A stretch of DNA of 64,000 bases. Source: Amphiura filiformis (taxonomy: Eukaryota > Echinodermata > Ophiuroidea > Amphilepidida > Amphiuridae). The notes beneath the pieces were generated by a model. The model searched no databases. It was given only the letters and a program-made list of their open reading frames with translations, and was not told where the DNA came from. The position numbers and the translations under genes are program-made. The stretch covers positions 21,381,258 through 21,445,257 of the forward strand of contig NC_092646.1 in NCBI RefSeq assembly GCF_039555335.1. Reading direction: 5' to 3'. Of the stretch, positions 1 through 10,850 are shown piece by piece. Within the stretch, counting starts at the first letter, position 1. Every line of letters begins with the position of its first letter.

Positions 1-55
1 GGCCCTGAACATGCCTTGTACACTTTTCGTTGGATTCGACCATATGTTTATCTAC

Positions 56-270
56 TGCTGATAACACCGCAACTTGCTGCGTGCTATCTTCTGTAGATAG
101 CAACATAATCTCATAAGTTTAACTGCTCCCGATAATAGCGCAACTTACTCTGTGCTATCTTCTGTAGATAGCAACATAAACCTCATAAGTTTATCTATAC
201 TCCCGATCCCGATAACACCGCATCTTGCTAAGTGCTATCTTCTGTAGATAGCAACATATTCATATTGAGT
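56..270. repeat. Short tandem array carrying the GCTATCT..AGATAGC hairpin
   Basis: Three units of roughly 75 bp share 'ataacaccgcaacttgct' (with variants), a perfect inverted repeat TGCTATCT-TCTGT-AGATAGCA, and 'acataa..ctcataagttta'. The same hairpin recurs elsewhere in the window (3.3, 28.8-32.2, 47.9-48.5, 54.6 and 57.2 kb), so this is one locus of a dispersed satellite. No coding capacity is seen. Confidence 0.8.
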
Positions 271-897
271 AATTTTCATCCAGATAGATAAAGCTGAAAT
301 GCTACTGACACAGTTCAAATATACAACTTGATCCGGGCAAGTAACAACGGGTGTTTTAACTGTTACCAACGGGCAAGTGCCAAAATCGAGTCAATTTTAA
401 TGCGTGGAAGGAGTAAGCAACCTTAACTTGCACTTTTCTCGCATACACGGGAACACATAGCTAACATTTAATCTTCGTAAATTGCGGCAGCTGTGGCAAT
501 TATTTAAACACATGACTTTCATTCAGATCTCTTTAAACATGCATACGCCACGGATTTTATTTGTAAAGAATGTGTGCTTCAGATTTATTACAAAAAATGA
601 AACTGAACAATAAAATATCATAACTCGCACATGAACATGTATAATAAAAAGCCCTAAAATATACAAACATTGGCGGTTGGTCACAATATGGGCATGTGTT
701 CAAGTATAATTGTCGAGGAAGTTGTTTAACTGTGTGAAACTGAACCACAACAGTTGCCCGGCATGAGTACTTTTATTTCATTACCCTAAGACAGAGAAAT
801 TTAAGAAAAACAATCGGACGCAAATTTGCAAGCATATTGGCAATCGGACACGACAACCATTTATTGACTTTTGTTTAGGACCCGCACCAAGTACCTA

Positions 898-1135
898 CAC
901 TCTCAGCCGTACTATAGCAAAATATATAATAGGAGATTCTCTAATCGAGCGAACAATACCCAACCCAAGACTCTAGCGATACAACGACCAAAGGCGCAGA
1001 GAAATCTCATTTTGGACACTCTCAGCCGTACTATAGCAAAATATATAATAGGAGATTCTCTAATCGAGCGAGCAATACCCAACCCAAGACTCTAGCGATA
1101 CAACGACCAAAGGCGCAGAGAAATCTTATTTTGGA
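898..1135. repeat. Two-copy tandem duplication, about 119-bp unit
   Basis: The block beginning 'actctcagccgtactatag' and ending 'gcgcagagaaatct' occurs twice head to tail with only a few differences. The reading frames across it are short and match no family I recognise, so I treat it as a non-coding local duplication. Confidence 0.85.
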
Positions 1136-1573
1136 TAAACCAACACGTGATCCAAACTTGCATTCGGGTAGCCGCCACCCGAAGCTCAAATTCTGAGCGT
1201 TTGACCCCGAACCCTTGGATCAATAAATCAAATATAATGGCTGGAAACTCAACAATAAATTACGGTACTGGTGCATACAGGTCAGACGCTCCCAGAGTGT
1301 ACCAATTCTCGAGACTCTCAACAGGTGATTGCCCTGAAGTTACAAAGGATAAAGTATTAATGTTAGCATTCTATGACATGTACATATATCATAATAAATA
1401 AATACAGAAAAGATAATTCAAAACCCCACCTTATTTTATTTTGCTTACTGTGTGAAGTCTTTGACCCTATAAAAGAAAGCATATTCTATTAACACTGTCT
1501 TTGAAAACACCTGTGCCAGCATGTAACAATATGATTCTCAATTCCTGTAAATATTCAGAAATATATAAGTTTG

Positions 1574-1735
1574 GTGACTTACTTCCCTCTTGAACTGTTA
1601 TCCTACATACATTGGTTAATACAGAATAAATATATAAATTATTTGTAGCATATCGATGGCTTACTTCCCTCTTGAAATGTTATCCTACATTGGTTAATAC
1701 AGGACAAATATATAAAATTTTTATGTAGCAACATA
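1574..1735. repeat. Two-copy tandem duplication, about 85-bp unit
   Basis: 'cttacttccctcttgaa.tgttatcctac' followed by 'attggttaatacag' and 'aaatatataaa' appears twice in succession, with a 4-bp length difference. Nothing else is recognisable between 1.14 and 2.68 kb. Confidence 0.75.
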
Positions 1736-2680
1736 TTGAACACATGATCTATTCGACAGTGTACATTGTACTTTGAAGATCTGAGAAAGGGAAAATAATT
1801 GTAAGTCACATGTAATTCTAATGATTGGCGTCAACACTCCATTCCTTCCTCCGTAACTATATGAATCATAACTCTTGATTTTTAAACTTGCAGACAGTTG
1901 AATGCTTTACTTAGCTATTTAACACACTACTATGTAGTAGATGACTGTACCTAAGTAGAAAATTTTTTTCTGCTGTTAAACGGGTCATTACTTATGACTG
2001 TCACACACAATTATATTTTAACTTCTTCTCACACGCTCATATAGGGAGCGGTGGGTGGGAAAATTTGTGTCGTTGTCGAGTCCGATACAAAACCAACAGT
2101 GAATAAATCATCACCTAATCACGCCCGAAGCCCGCGAAGGCGACAAATCCCATTGGTTCCCGATAGAGACAATCAACATAAATATCGGCATGACAATGAT
2201 TGACCTCTGACCCGGTAAACAATAACAAGGATCGCCCAATTTCTCAGCGGTGGTAAATGAGTTTAACTGGTTGCACGGTGTTAAACTTTAATTGTTGAAC
2301 CAGGACGAAGTTAATCGGAAATCTAATCACATTTTACGCTTGAAAATGAATACGATGTCAGTCAAAATATTATGAAGTTTGCTCTATATATGTCACACGC
2401 CCTATTTTTGCGCCCAGGTATTCTAGTATGCGCATGCAGATAGAAAGTATTCGATAGTACTGGGATATGCGGCTTCGAAAAGTTGCATTTTTATGCGATC
2501 AATGGACCGTAAAACTACAGAATAATCTGGGGAAGAGTACTTTCTCTGTAGAAATAAAACACTTCGGTCAGAAACCTTTATTCGTTTCTTATTTGCCCGT
2601 AGATAATTCATTCTACGGGCGTTTATGTTGCACCATCAGTATACATGTATACTCAAGAGAATTTGATAGGTCGCAGTGTA

Positions 2681-3215
2681 TATCCAGCAAGCACACAACG
2701 TTTTACAGAAAACGTTTAATTGTCAGATTGTATAAAGGATGTACTGCAAAAACAGCACAGCAACACTTAATAAACACTTAATAAACACGTGTTTGTACAG
2801 TGAAGGTATATAGGGGTGTTAATTTATAAACACTAAAACACATAAATTATGAAGATGTTTGCTTTTTAACACAAGATAGTGTTTAAAAGTGCTTTTTAAC
2901 ACTATCCCATGTTAAAATCATAAACATCTTCATATTTGTATGTGTTTTAGTGTTTATAAATTATCACTCCTATACCTTCACTGTACAATCAAGTGTTTAT
3001 TAATGTTAAAGTGTTTATTAAGTGCTGCTCTACTGTTTTTGCAGTGTATAAACAGGTGTTTTGATAGCATTCAAAAACATTTTTGAAAATGTGATGAAAA
3101 ACATTCTAACAAAATGTTATTTAACTGTTGACAAAATATTTTGCCAAAATGTTTGGCCAATTTATTAATACGTTTTGAATAAACGTATTAAGAACATTTG
3201 TGTGTTTGCTGGATA
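2681..3215. mobile_element. Fold-back element (AAACGTTT family) interrupted by a MITE
   Basis: The outer ends are an inverted repeat, TATCCAGCAAGCACAC at the left and GTGTGTTTGCTGGATA at the right. The interior has the family hallmark 'aaaacgtttaat.gtcgggttatataaagg'. The element is split by a second fold-back element at about 2,744-3,044. Relatives lie near 12.08, 15.85, 34.65, 50.33 and 52.84 kb. There is no coding capacity, so it is a non-autonomous element of unknown class. Confidence 0.7.
2744..3044. mobile_element. Fold-back MITE with CTGCAAAAACAG termini
   Basis: This is a near-complete palindrome of about 300 bp with termini CTGCAAAAACAG / CTGTTTTTGCAG. The left arm (aataaacac, gtacagtgaaggtata, tataaacactaaaacac, atgaagatgttt) is mirrored on the right. 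It is flanked by TGTA on both sides, a probable target duplication, and sits inside the AAACGTTT-family element. A second copy lies at about 34.2-34.5 kb. Confidence 0.85.
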
Positions 3216-3329
3216 ATTGCTGACCGAGGTTGCTATCTGCAGTACATCTGTGCAGACAGATAACCGCTGCAGAAAAGCTTATTGCAGGTCGAGGTGTGTC
3301 GCTGTCTACAGATATCGAGATAATGTTGG

Positions 3330-3480
3330 TATATACAGAAGATCGTAGCATATTGCTATCTACAGTAGATAGCTCATTGTAGATCGCGCTATATTGGTAG
3401 CACGTTGCGCTGCTATCGGCAGTAGATACATTTATGAGGTTATATATATAATCTACAGAAGATTACGTCACCAGTCCATG
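3330..3480. repeat. Degenerate hairpin-satellite fragment
   Basis: The segment contains 'tgctatctacagtagatagc', then diverged versions ('ctgctatcggcagtagata', 'aatctacagaagatta'). It is a decayed cluster of the same hairpin seen at the window start and in the TLX intron. Confidence 0.6.
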
Positions 3481-3527
3481 GGTTGTGATCTGTAGTATTA
3501 TAACAGATCGTACTTTTTTTGATCTAG

Positions 3528-3558
3528 AATTGAATTGAATTGAATTGAATTGAATTGA
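3528..3558. repeat. (GAATT)n microsatellite
   Basis: Five to six perfect GAATT units. The surrounding 3.57-4.46 kb is AT-rich sequence in which I see no gene or named repeat. Confidence 0.9.
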
Positions 3559-4461
3559 TCAGTGCAGTAGGCTTACAATAAGATGAAATTTATATATAAA
3601 AAATAATTATTTTTACATCTTCTATCTGGTGATAAATGATTGAAAAAAGTATTGAAATTCATTCGAGAAATATTGCAACAAATTTGACATTCAACTGATT
3701 TTTTTTTTTTCACGAAATGGAATGATATTATTATAGCTTCGACTAGGTCAAGTAAAAATAAAAACATGTTTCTCGTCCGGGTTTTTAAAAATTAGGAGAA
3801 TGAGGGGCTTTTTATTTTCTATTTATTATTGGAAAACGACGCTAAATACCTGTATTTGGCACCATATTTCGGGTATTCGACATACAGATTGATATCTGAG
3901 AAAAAGGAGGAGGCCCTTTTTATTTTATTGTTTTGAGAGTTAGACCCCTCTAGTGATCACAAAACTCTTCTTAAATGATGTATTATGCATTTACAAAGCC
4001 ATAAAATAAGTTTCAACTTCTGAAACATCTTTTTCAACAAGTTATAACTGAAAGTTTACAAAATAAAGAGAAATTTGAAAAATCTTCCAAAAATGAGGAG
4101 GGCGTGGACAAGAAACATGTATTTTTTTTTACTCGGCCTTATTCGTGCTGTATCATACAACGCCCAATCCTGACTATATTTGGCACGCTATGATGCCCAC
4201 ATTTAACTTTTATATCCACGTTTGAAATTCAATTCCCAACTATATATGCCTTTTAATATACTACCACTGTTAAGTGATTTGACTTTAATACTGAAGTCAA
4301 TTATTGGTTACCAAAATTGTCTTTATTGTTGAACTTTCAGTCGAGCGAAGTATATCACTAACTCAATAATATAATTATACGCTATTTAGCATTGGTAGGC
4401 ATCGAGGCGAATAATGATATTAATTACTCTTCGACGAATTCTGTTTTATGACGGATGTTGG

Positions 4462-4680
4462 GTGACACATGGTTTGAAAGAATCACTATGGACCACAATT
4501 GCCTCATCCCAATGGCGTAGTTTAATAACCTCAATCAAACGATCATAGTCCACAATTTGACCTCAAGTTTCAGAGTGTGAGTTTTTGTACCAACATTTTG
4601 AAAGGTCATTCAATGAATGTACAAATGTATTTGGGGTTAAAGAACTGTACCCTGATAGATGAGCATGTTGTGGATCCTAG
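4462..4680 (-). repeat. Dispersed ~200-bp repeat (GAGCATGTTG family), copy 1
   Basis: It contains 'cctcatcccaatggcgtag', 'aataacctcaatcaaac', 'tttgacctcaag', 'aaaggtcattcaatgaatgt' and 'gatagatgagcatgttg'. The same string of words occurs, in either orientation, at about 16.8-17.0, 18.6-18.8 and 51.45-51.63 kb. No ORF or terminal repeat is obvious. Confidence 0.8.
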
Positions 4681-4684
4681 TGAA

Positions 4685-4880
4685 TGGGCTATTCCAGTTG
4701 AAATCCATACACCCCCTATGATATGGAAGACATGACCTTAATCCCCACACAGGGCGTGTAGATTCCAAATGGAGTCAACCATTCAGCTCAGGTAGCCCCA
4801 TTTGAAATTCATACTCCCTGTGTGGAAGATTAAGGTAATGTCTTCCATAGGGGTGAGTGGATTTAACAGGAATAGCCCAA
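4685..4880. mobile_element. Fold-back MITE with TGGGCTATTCC termini
   Basis: The left arm 'tgggctattccagttgaaat' and 'ggaagacatgaccttaatc' is mirrored by 'gattaaggtaatgtcttcc' and 'aggaatagccca'. About 195 bp, non-coding, a compact palindromic element. Confidence 0.85.
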
Positions 4881-5084
4881 TTTCTCTGTTACGGGATTTA
4901 CAGCACACCTCACGCACCTGTAATATTTTTTGTTAACATCTTATTTTATTTTTCTGATATTTCTTTCCATAATAAATTTGTTTAAAATGAATTTACTTGT
5001 TAGTAGGGCCTATACTAAACTTTTTTGAAAAGTTTTGTTTTTAATTAATTTCCTTTTGTATATTAGGACCCTATGTTATATGCA

Positions 5085-5516
5085 CTATAAAACTTTTTTT
5101 TGTTGACATTTAACAGTTCTCAAAGCAAACTTTATATACGAAAAGCCGTCCATCGTATTAAAGTTTTGACTTTTCGTTTTGAAGATATACATTTTTACCA
5201 CAAACATTTTGGTAATATAGGTAATTTCAATTGTCAATAATTTGCCATAAAATTTGTATTGTATCATTGTATCGCGAATTTCAACAACAAAATAGATTAA
5301 ATATAATAAAATAAAATAAAATAAAGTAAAATAAAATAAAATAAAATAAAATAAAATAAAATAAAATAAAATAAAATAAAATAAAATAAAATAAAATAAA
5401 AATTATTTGATATCAGAAGGACATTTCTCGTATTGAGAATGCAATTTGGTGTGTCTGATGTTCTCTCAGGTTCCAGAAAAAAAATACTGTGCAAAAGTGG
5501 GTGACCGACCTCTTAA
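5085..5516 (-). mobile_element. Partial copy of the TTAA-flanked GGGACATGAGAGCACATC element
   Basis: Diverged words of the family are present ('tgacatttaacagttctcaa', 'attatttgatatcagaagga', 'gaatgcaatttggtgtgtct'), ending near 'ctcttaag'. An (ATAAA)n microsatellite has expanded inside it at about 5,300-5,400. Better copies are at 6.67, 18.97 and 59.2 kb. Confidence 0.65.
5303..5401. repeat. (ATAAA)n microsatellite
   Basis: About 19 near-perfect pentamer units. The minus-strand reading frame over it (Phe-Ile-Leu-Phe-Tyr repeats) is an artefact of the pentamer. From 5.52 to 6.66 kb I see no further feature. Confidence 0.95.
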
Positions 5517-6893
5517 GTTATTGATTTGAATTAGTTTGAATCTTTATCAATTCCAATATTGCGAAGTTACAGTTCCCTCATCATCCTACTCATCATCAGC
5601 ATGTATAATAGATTTCAGATATTGGTGTTGTGTGCAGCGCCAATATAATATTGAGCCAATCAGAGGACCAGAACACGCTGTCGCTCTACCACACCACGAC
5701 AAATGTCAACTATTAAAAAGATCACACTGCGTTTTTGTTGTTGAATTCAATTTACCACTTAACTTGTAAACCCAGCTACTGGTGTTACGCAGAAAAGGTA
5801 CTACTGGTATTACGCGTTAATGCGAAAATTGGAACTTAACCGATAAATTATTTTATTAAATGCAAGAGTTTTTTCTGTAAAAGTAGTCGTTTGGATTTTA
5901 AAGTTTTGTTTGGACAATAAAATGATACATTTCGGAATTGAAGATATATGACGGAGTTGTCGATTTATACCATTGTAACAACTTATATCTCACATTGGTG
6001 CCAGAGGAAGGTTTTGAAATTTGAGAGTGCGGAAGTAAATGAGCTTAGGAGAAACAGCGACTATGAGTGCAAGAATCGGACAGATATCAAGTAAGTAATT
6101 TACAAATTATGTTATATTATTCCTGTCAAACATTAATGAATTAATATTAATTTTATATGTATCAACCGTTTCATCGTTTCTTTTCTTACCTCGGTCGAGT
6201 GGCGATGTATTTGGCGTTGGCATGATGAAACAATCGGCATTAATGGATTTTGCAAGGCACAGTAAGACCACATAACTTTGGATGAAATATTTTTCAAAGT
6301 TTTTGTTTGTTTTGTTTGTTTGTTTTTGTCTGTTTCTGATTTCCTAATAACTTCAAAATCACTGGATTGTAAGCTAAAAACAGAAAAGAAATAGTTCATT
6401 ATTAAATAAGTTTATCATAGAATAATGACGAAGGAGTCGTCCCAAAATATGCTTCATCCTAGCAGGACGCAAGGCAATGCGAGATTAATATATGCGAAGA
6501 TCAGAAATAAATGATGCAAGCCCGAGAAATTATGATTTAAATGATGATTTTTGGGGCTCGATCAAGCTTGCATATTGAGCGACAAAACATTAGGACTCAG
6601 CGGGGATTGAACACCGGTCGTTGAATTACCGGATTGCTCGAACACTGTAGCTTTAATTCTGCTCTTAAGGGATGGGGTATGAACGTTTGGACGGTATTTA
6701 TTGTGGGACATTAGAGCACATCAGACATATCGAATTGCATTCTGAATACGAAGAATGTCCTTCTGATATCAAATAATTTTGATTTTGTGAAATTCGCAAT
6801 GTAATACATTTTATGGCAAATTATGATTAAAAATTGATATTTTTGATATTTAACAGTACTCGAAGTAAACTTTATAAATCTGATGATTTAAAC

Positions 6894-7249
6894 TTAAGGG
6901 GGTACTACACCCCTGGTCAATTTTGTGCCTATTTTTGCATTTTTCTCAAAAATTTTAGCGCATTGGTGACAAGTAAGATATGTATATTATAGGGGCAAGG
7001 ACTACAACTACATGCACTGAAAATTCAGCAACTCAAGGCAAGTAGATTTATTGATCAAATATTGGGTTTCCCTCATTTTTGACTGTAACTCCACAACTGT
7101 TGTCTGTGTTGAAATAAAAATTTCCAGTGCAGCAGTTGTAATCCTTGCCCCTATAATATACATATTTTACTTGTCACTAATGCGATATAATGTTTCAGAA
7201 AAATGCACAAATAGGCACAAAATTGGGCAGGGGTGTAGTACCCCCTTAA
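6894..7249. mobile_element. TTAA-flanked MITE with GGGGGTACTACACCCC ends, copy 1
   Basis: Perfect TTAA borders are followed by GGGGGTACTACACCCCTG and mirrored by GGGGTGTAGTACCCCC. The inner arms 'tataggggcaagga' and 'tccttgcccctata' are also inverted. It is inserted in the older element starting at 6,665; closing it up rejoins 'aaactta' to 'aagtgtatgtagg'. Relatives are at 27.2 and 36.05 kb. Confidence 0.9.
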
Positions 7250-8205
7250 AGTGTATGTAGGTGGGATGAAAAGCCGACGATCAATTGAAAATTGGGGAAA
7301 AAATATGAAAGGTCAAAATTTTCAATTGATCACCGGCTTTTCCTCCCAGCTCCATACACTTTAAGAATATATCATTATATTCATAAAATTTATTTCGAGG
7401 ACTGTTAGTTCTATATCAAAAATGTGAAAAATATCAATTTTTAATAATTTGTCATAAAATTTGTATTAAATCGTGGATTTCAAAAAATGAAAATGATTTG
7501 ATATCAGGAAGACATTCTTCGTATTCATAGTCGGTTGGCTTATGTAAAAAAAGCAAATTTTTGGGTAGATTCTTGGCAACCATGTTTAAACACATCTAAA
7601 AACTTCACTGATTTAGAAAAAGGTGGTTGCCAGTTTTTCCATTAACATTAAGAGCCTCCATTTTGAATTTCAAAATGGCCGCCAATTTTAGAAAAAATTA
7701 CAAATTAACCATATCTATTCATTCAAATGTCAAACAATATTTATTATATTCTATCTTAACTCACATAAAAGGGCCAACGAATCATTGAAAACAAAATAAG
7801 AGCACTAGAAATACTCTTAATTAGCAAAAATCCAAGATGGCGGCCATATTTCGGGCTTTTTTACGAAAAATGCCATAACTTTGAACCAATGGACACAGTA
7901 AGGTGTTTTTGATGACTAACCATATGTTTTGGCATATGAGGATTCCAATAATAACAACGTATTTATAATTGGAACAATGCCAATCCTTCAATTGTCACAT
8001 TTTTTAACCGATCTGTATGATATTTGGTGTTCAACATTATTTTAAATATATTCGTAATGTGTGCAAAGAGTTTGGGTACCAAATGCATTATAGTTGAGAC
8101 AACTGTTTATCTGAACATTGCTGGTAAATAAAACTAAATAACAATCGTTACAACAGAGCGATCGAAGCTCACCAGTTAACTCTTTAGGCACTCTACGATC
8201 TCTGA

Positions 8206-8451
8206 TTGGAGAAATTATTTGAGGATCAACCCGTTGTACGTAACACCCTGATAGCCATCATAAAGCAGCTGACTGAAGCATGCAGGGATAAGACAGGCGT
8301 TGCAAAAGCGCATCAGGCATTTATAATGGAGATAGAATCCTTAAATTGCAAGAAACAGCTACGAGAGTTAGACGCTAGTCCTCCTCCTGCTCTACTCCTC
8401 CTGCTCCTCCTCCTCCTGCTCCTCCTACTCCTCCTCCTCAGGTGTGAGTAA
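8206..8451 (+). other. Unrecognised short ORF inside the transposon, ending in a (CTC)n run
   Basis: An open frame of 81 codons without a certain start (it opens with TTG). The first ~60 residues look like ordinary mixed protein sequence. The last ~20 are a Leu run from a CTC/CTG microsatellite (8,388-8,440). It could be the amino-terminal debris of the decayed ORF downstream or unrelated. I do not recognise a family. Confidence 0.3.
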
Positions 8452-8457
8452 GACTGT

Positions 8458-9160
8458 TCAGCAAGTTGATTGCTGCCAGCAGGCCTTCAACACAGTCTTG
8501 ACAGCGTTAAAGAAACAGGATGCAGCTGGGTCGGTTAACAGGCTGTTCCAGTCACGGGTAGTGCGTGGAAAGTATGACTTTGGAGCCCGCTTTGGAGTTG
8601 TCAAACTGCATCGCGGATTTTGAAAGCAGGAACCATGGCCTTTGGTGTTTGAAGCTAGCGGGGTCATGTACTGGGACCACCTGATCCCCGGAACCTGATG
8701 TCGATGAGGTCAAACGGAATGCAATACATCATCTCCAGCCTGCTTTGGGGACGTCTACGAATGCAATACATCATCTCCAGCCTGCTTTGGTGACGTCTGA
8801 TAGCCAAGCTCAGGTGGGCAATTGGAGATCTTGAACCATGGCTGTCACACTGCTGCAGCGATATTAGATACCTGTGACAAACCTTGCACAATTTTTCTAT
8901 ACCTGCTCAATCTTTCTGATGTTGCGTTGTATATGAGGGTCTCAGGATGTAGCAGCATACTCAATTATTGGGCTGATGAAGGTTTTGTAGCTGGTCCCAT
9001 TGATCTTGTGTCTACAGTGGCCGATTTTTCTACTGAGGAAGGTTCTGGTGGAATTGACTTTCTTTGCCACAGTGTCAGCATGCATGTTGAAGTTCACCAG
9101 CTTCGAGTCGATGTGGACCCAAGACAGAGTCAACAAGCTCCAAGTCTCCAACACGTGGCC
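8458..9160 (-). pseudogene. Non-LTR retrotransposon reverse-transcriptase C-terminal remnant
   Basis: Minus-strand frames contain words characteristic of the C-terminal region of CR1/L2/jockey-like LINE reverse transcriptases: 'WVHIDSKLVNF', 'KKVNSTRTFLSRKIGHC', 'YKTFISPIIEYAA', 'QSRLEMMYCI', 'FDLIDI' and 'YFPRTTRDWNSLLTDP'. They lie in consecutive order but in different frames with stops between them. A roughly 31-bp segment coding the 'QSRLEMMYCI' word is duplicated in tandem (about 8,720-8,790). The RT catalytic Tyr-Xaa-Asp-Asp block is not present, so only the tail survives. It lies between the left inverted repeat and the plus-strand decayed ORF of the 4.35-kb element, probably as a separate insertion. 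Confidence 0.65.
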
Positions 9161-10850
9161 ATGGATGGTATATGAAGCCAGTATTGGTTTCCCGAGGGCT
9201 ATACGGGAGGGTAATTGGCGACTCTACTTGGTATCACTGGAGCATCTTTGCAAGTTCTTCTTTGCCTATTCCAGGCTAGATTATGCTCAAAACATTCCAG
9301 AATTCATCGCACGCATGGATGCCATAGAACTGACCCAGAACTATGGCAAAGCTTTTTAAACCAACTGCGAGTTTGCAGTTAATACCAGCAACCATATTCC
9401 ATTCACACGAACTGGTGTTGATCTGGTAATGGAACACCTCAACATATCAATGAAAGGTCATCTCGAGAGAGCGTCAATCTGGAAGATGTAATTAGGATGC
9501 ATATATCAACAAAGTTCTTATGGCACCGGATGGATTTTTTCATCCCACTACAGACAAGTGATAAAGCTTCTGGAAGATCTGGTGGCAAATGACACCTAAA
9601 GCTTCTGCACAGCCTACCGAGTTTGAAAAGAGATCGGGCACGATGCAGTCAAGAATTCGTTTTGTTTCTTTCTTTCTTTTATTTCTTCTTTAACCAGGGA
9701 CATTTAATCAGTTGAAAACAGAATTAATCATCTGTTTTTCCTTGAGGCCCAGGAATTTTAAGACTTGCAAAGAGCTTGCAACATCCTTCGTCACACTCAT
9801 TGACTCAAAGGCTTAAGGATATTGTCAAGTGCGAGTTATATTTGACTACTCAAAGAAAGCAGCACAGAAGAAACATATTATTATAGAACGGCGGAAAGGC
9901 AAGGTGAAGGGACAAAATGATGTTTCTCGGCAGCAGCAGCACAAAGGATTGGCTAACTCTCTACCTTTCCCATCGGCTCATCCACTACAGTAACGTCCAT
10001 GTTATGACTGCAACACGGCAGGAGGTCAAGGCGAATTATGACTGTCAAACAATGTCAGCACACACGAAAGAGGCGGACACTCTTACCATGCTGTAGAAGT
10101 TGTGAGCAAGGGGATTAATGTTCACATTATATTCACAAGACACAGATGTGCTACTTTTGTCTCTACGAACGTCGAAGAACACCACTACTTGGCAACAATT
10201 CTGCGCTAATCATAGGTACAAGTGAAAGACGACACAAAGTCTTTCTGCAGCCTATATATACAAGCTTGGCCCACAGAAATCAGCCGTTTTGATCAACTGG
10301 CATGCTCTTACAGGCTGTGATCCAAGGAAAGAGAAAGAAGGCATATGCTTTGCAACTTTCCTGAAGGCAAGCCCCACAATTTTGATAGCACAGCTGGTCT
10401 TGGCGAAGGGGATCCCATGAAGTTCTACATGGATGTGAAAAGTTTCTTTGCTCTCTTTTCTGCCCAAGTGAGTCCACATTGGGCAAGCAAAGATGATCAT
10501 GGTTTTGGTTCAAGCAACTCAAAGATGAACAAGGAGTTGATAAACTGCCACCGATTTGGATTGAACATATACGCCGTGCCTATGTCCAAGCTAATATCTA
10601 GCGCTATAAGATATGGTATTGAACCCAACTCATCTTGAACATCTGACCTTGGGGTGGTGGAGCCTAGACAGCAAGCTGCTGACGGTTCTTTCTCAGGTTG
10701 CTCCAAATCCGGTCCGCAGCTCATCAGGTGTAACTGTGAGAAATCAAAGTGCTCGAGAAGGTGCCCAATGCATAGGAAACAATGTGATCTGTACCAAATT
10801 TGCAAGTGTGGTGGGGAAGGTGACAGCTGTATGAACATTACACCACCAAT
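9160..10850 (+). pseudogene. Decayed ORF of the 'HALTGCD' family (possible FEN/PIN-like nuclease with Cys-rich tail)
   Basis: Successive plus-strand frames, broken by stops and shifts, follow a family often annotated as uncharacterised in marine invertebrates. In order: 'REGNWRLYLVSLEHLCKFFF' (9,205-9,265), 'KVLMAPDGFFHPTTDK' (about 9,510-9,560), 'SHRLIHYSNVHVMTATRQE' (9,970-10,026), 'HTKEADTLTML' (EAD codons 10,070-10,078), 'YSQDTDVLLLSL' (DTD 10,139-10,147), 'NWHALTGCD' (10,295-10,321), 'LKASPTIL', and a Cys-rich tail with CNC..KCSRRC..QC..ICKC (10,727-10,836). The ordered EAD, DTD and TGCD motifs resemble the acidic clusters of FEN/XPG nucleases; this is my inference, not an established assignment. 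Position within long inverted repeats suggests it was the element's own gene. It is clearly non-functional here. Confidence 0.6.

Noticed and set aside
1147-1401. 84-residue open frame after the tandem duplication
   Set aside because: No family recognised and no supporting exon structure; left unannotated.
8206-8451. Leu-rich signal peptide or membrane segment
   Set aside because: The Leu stretch is a CTC/CTG microsatellite, not a conserved hydrophobic segment.
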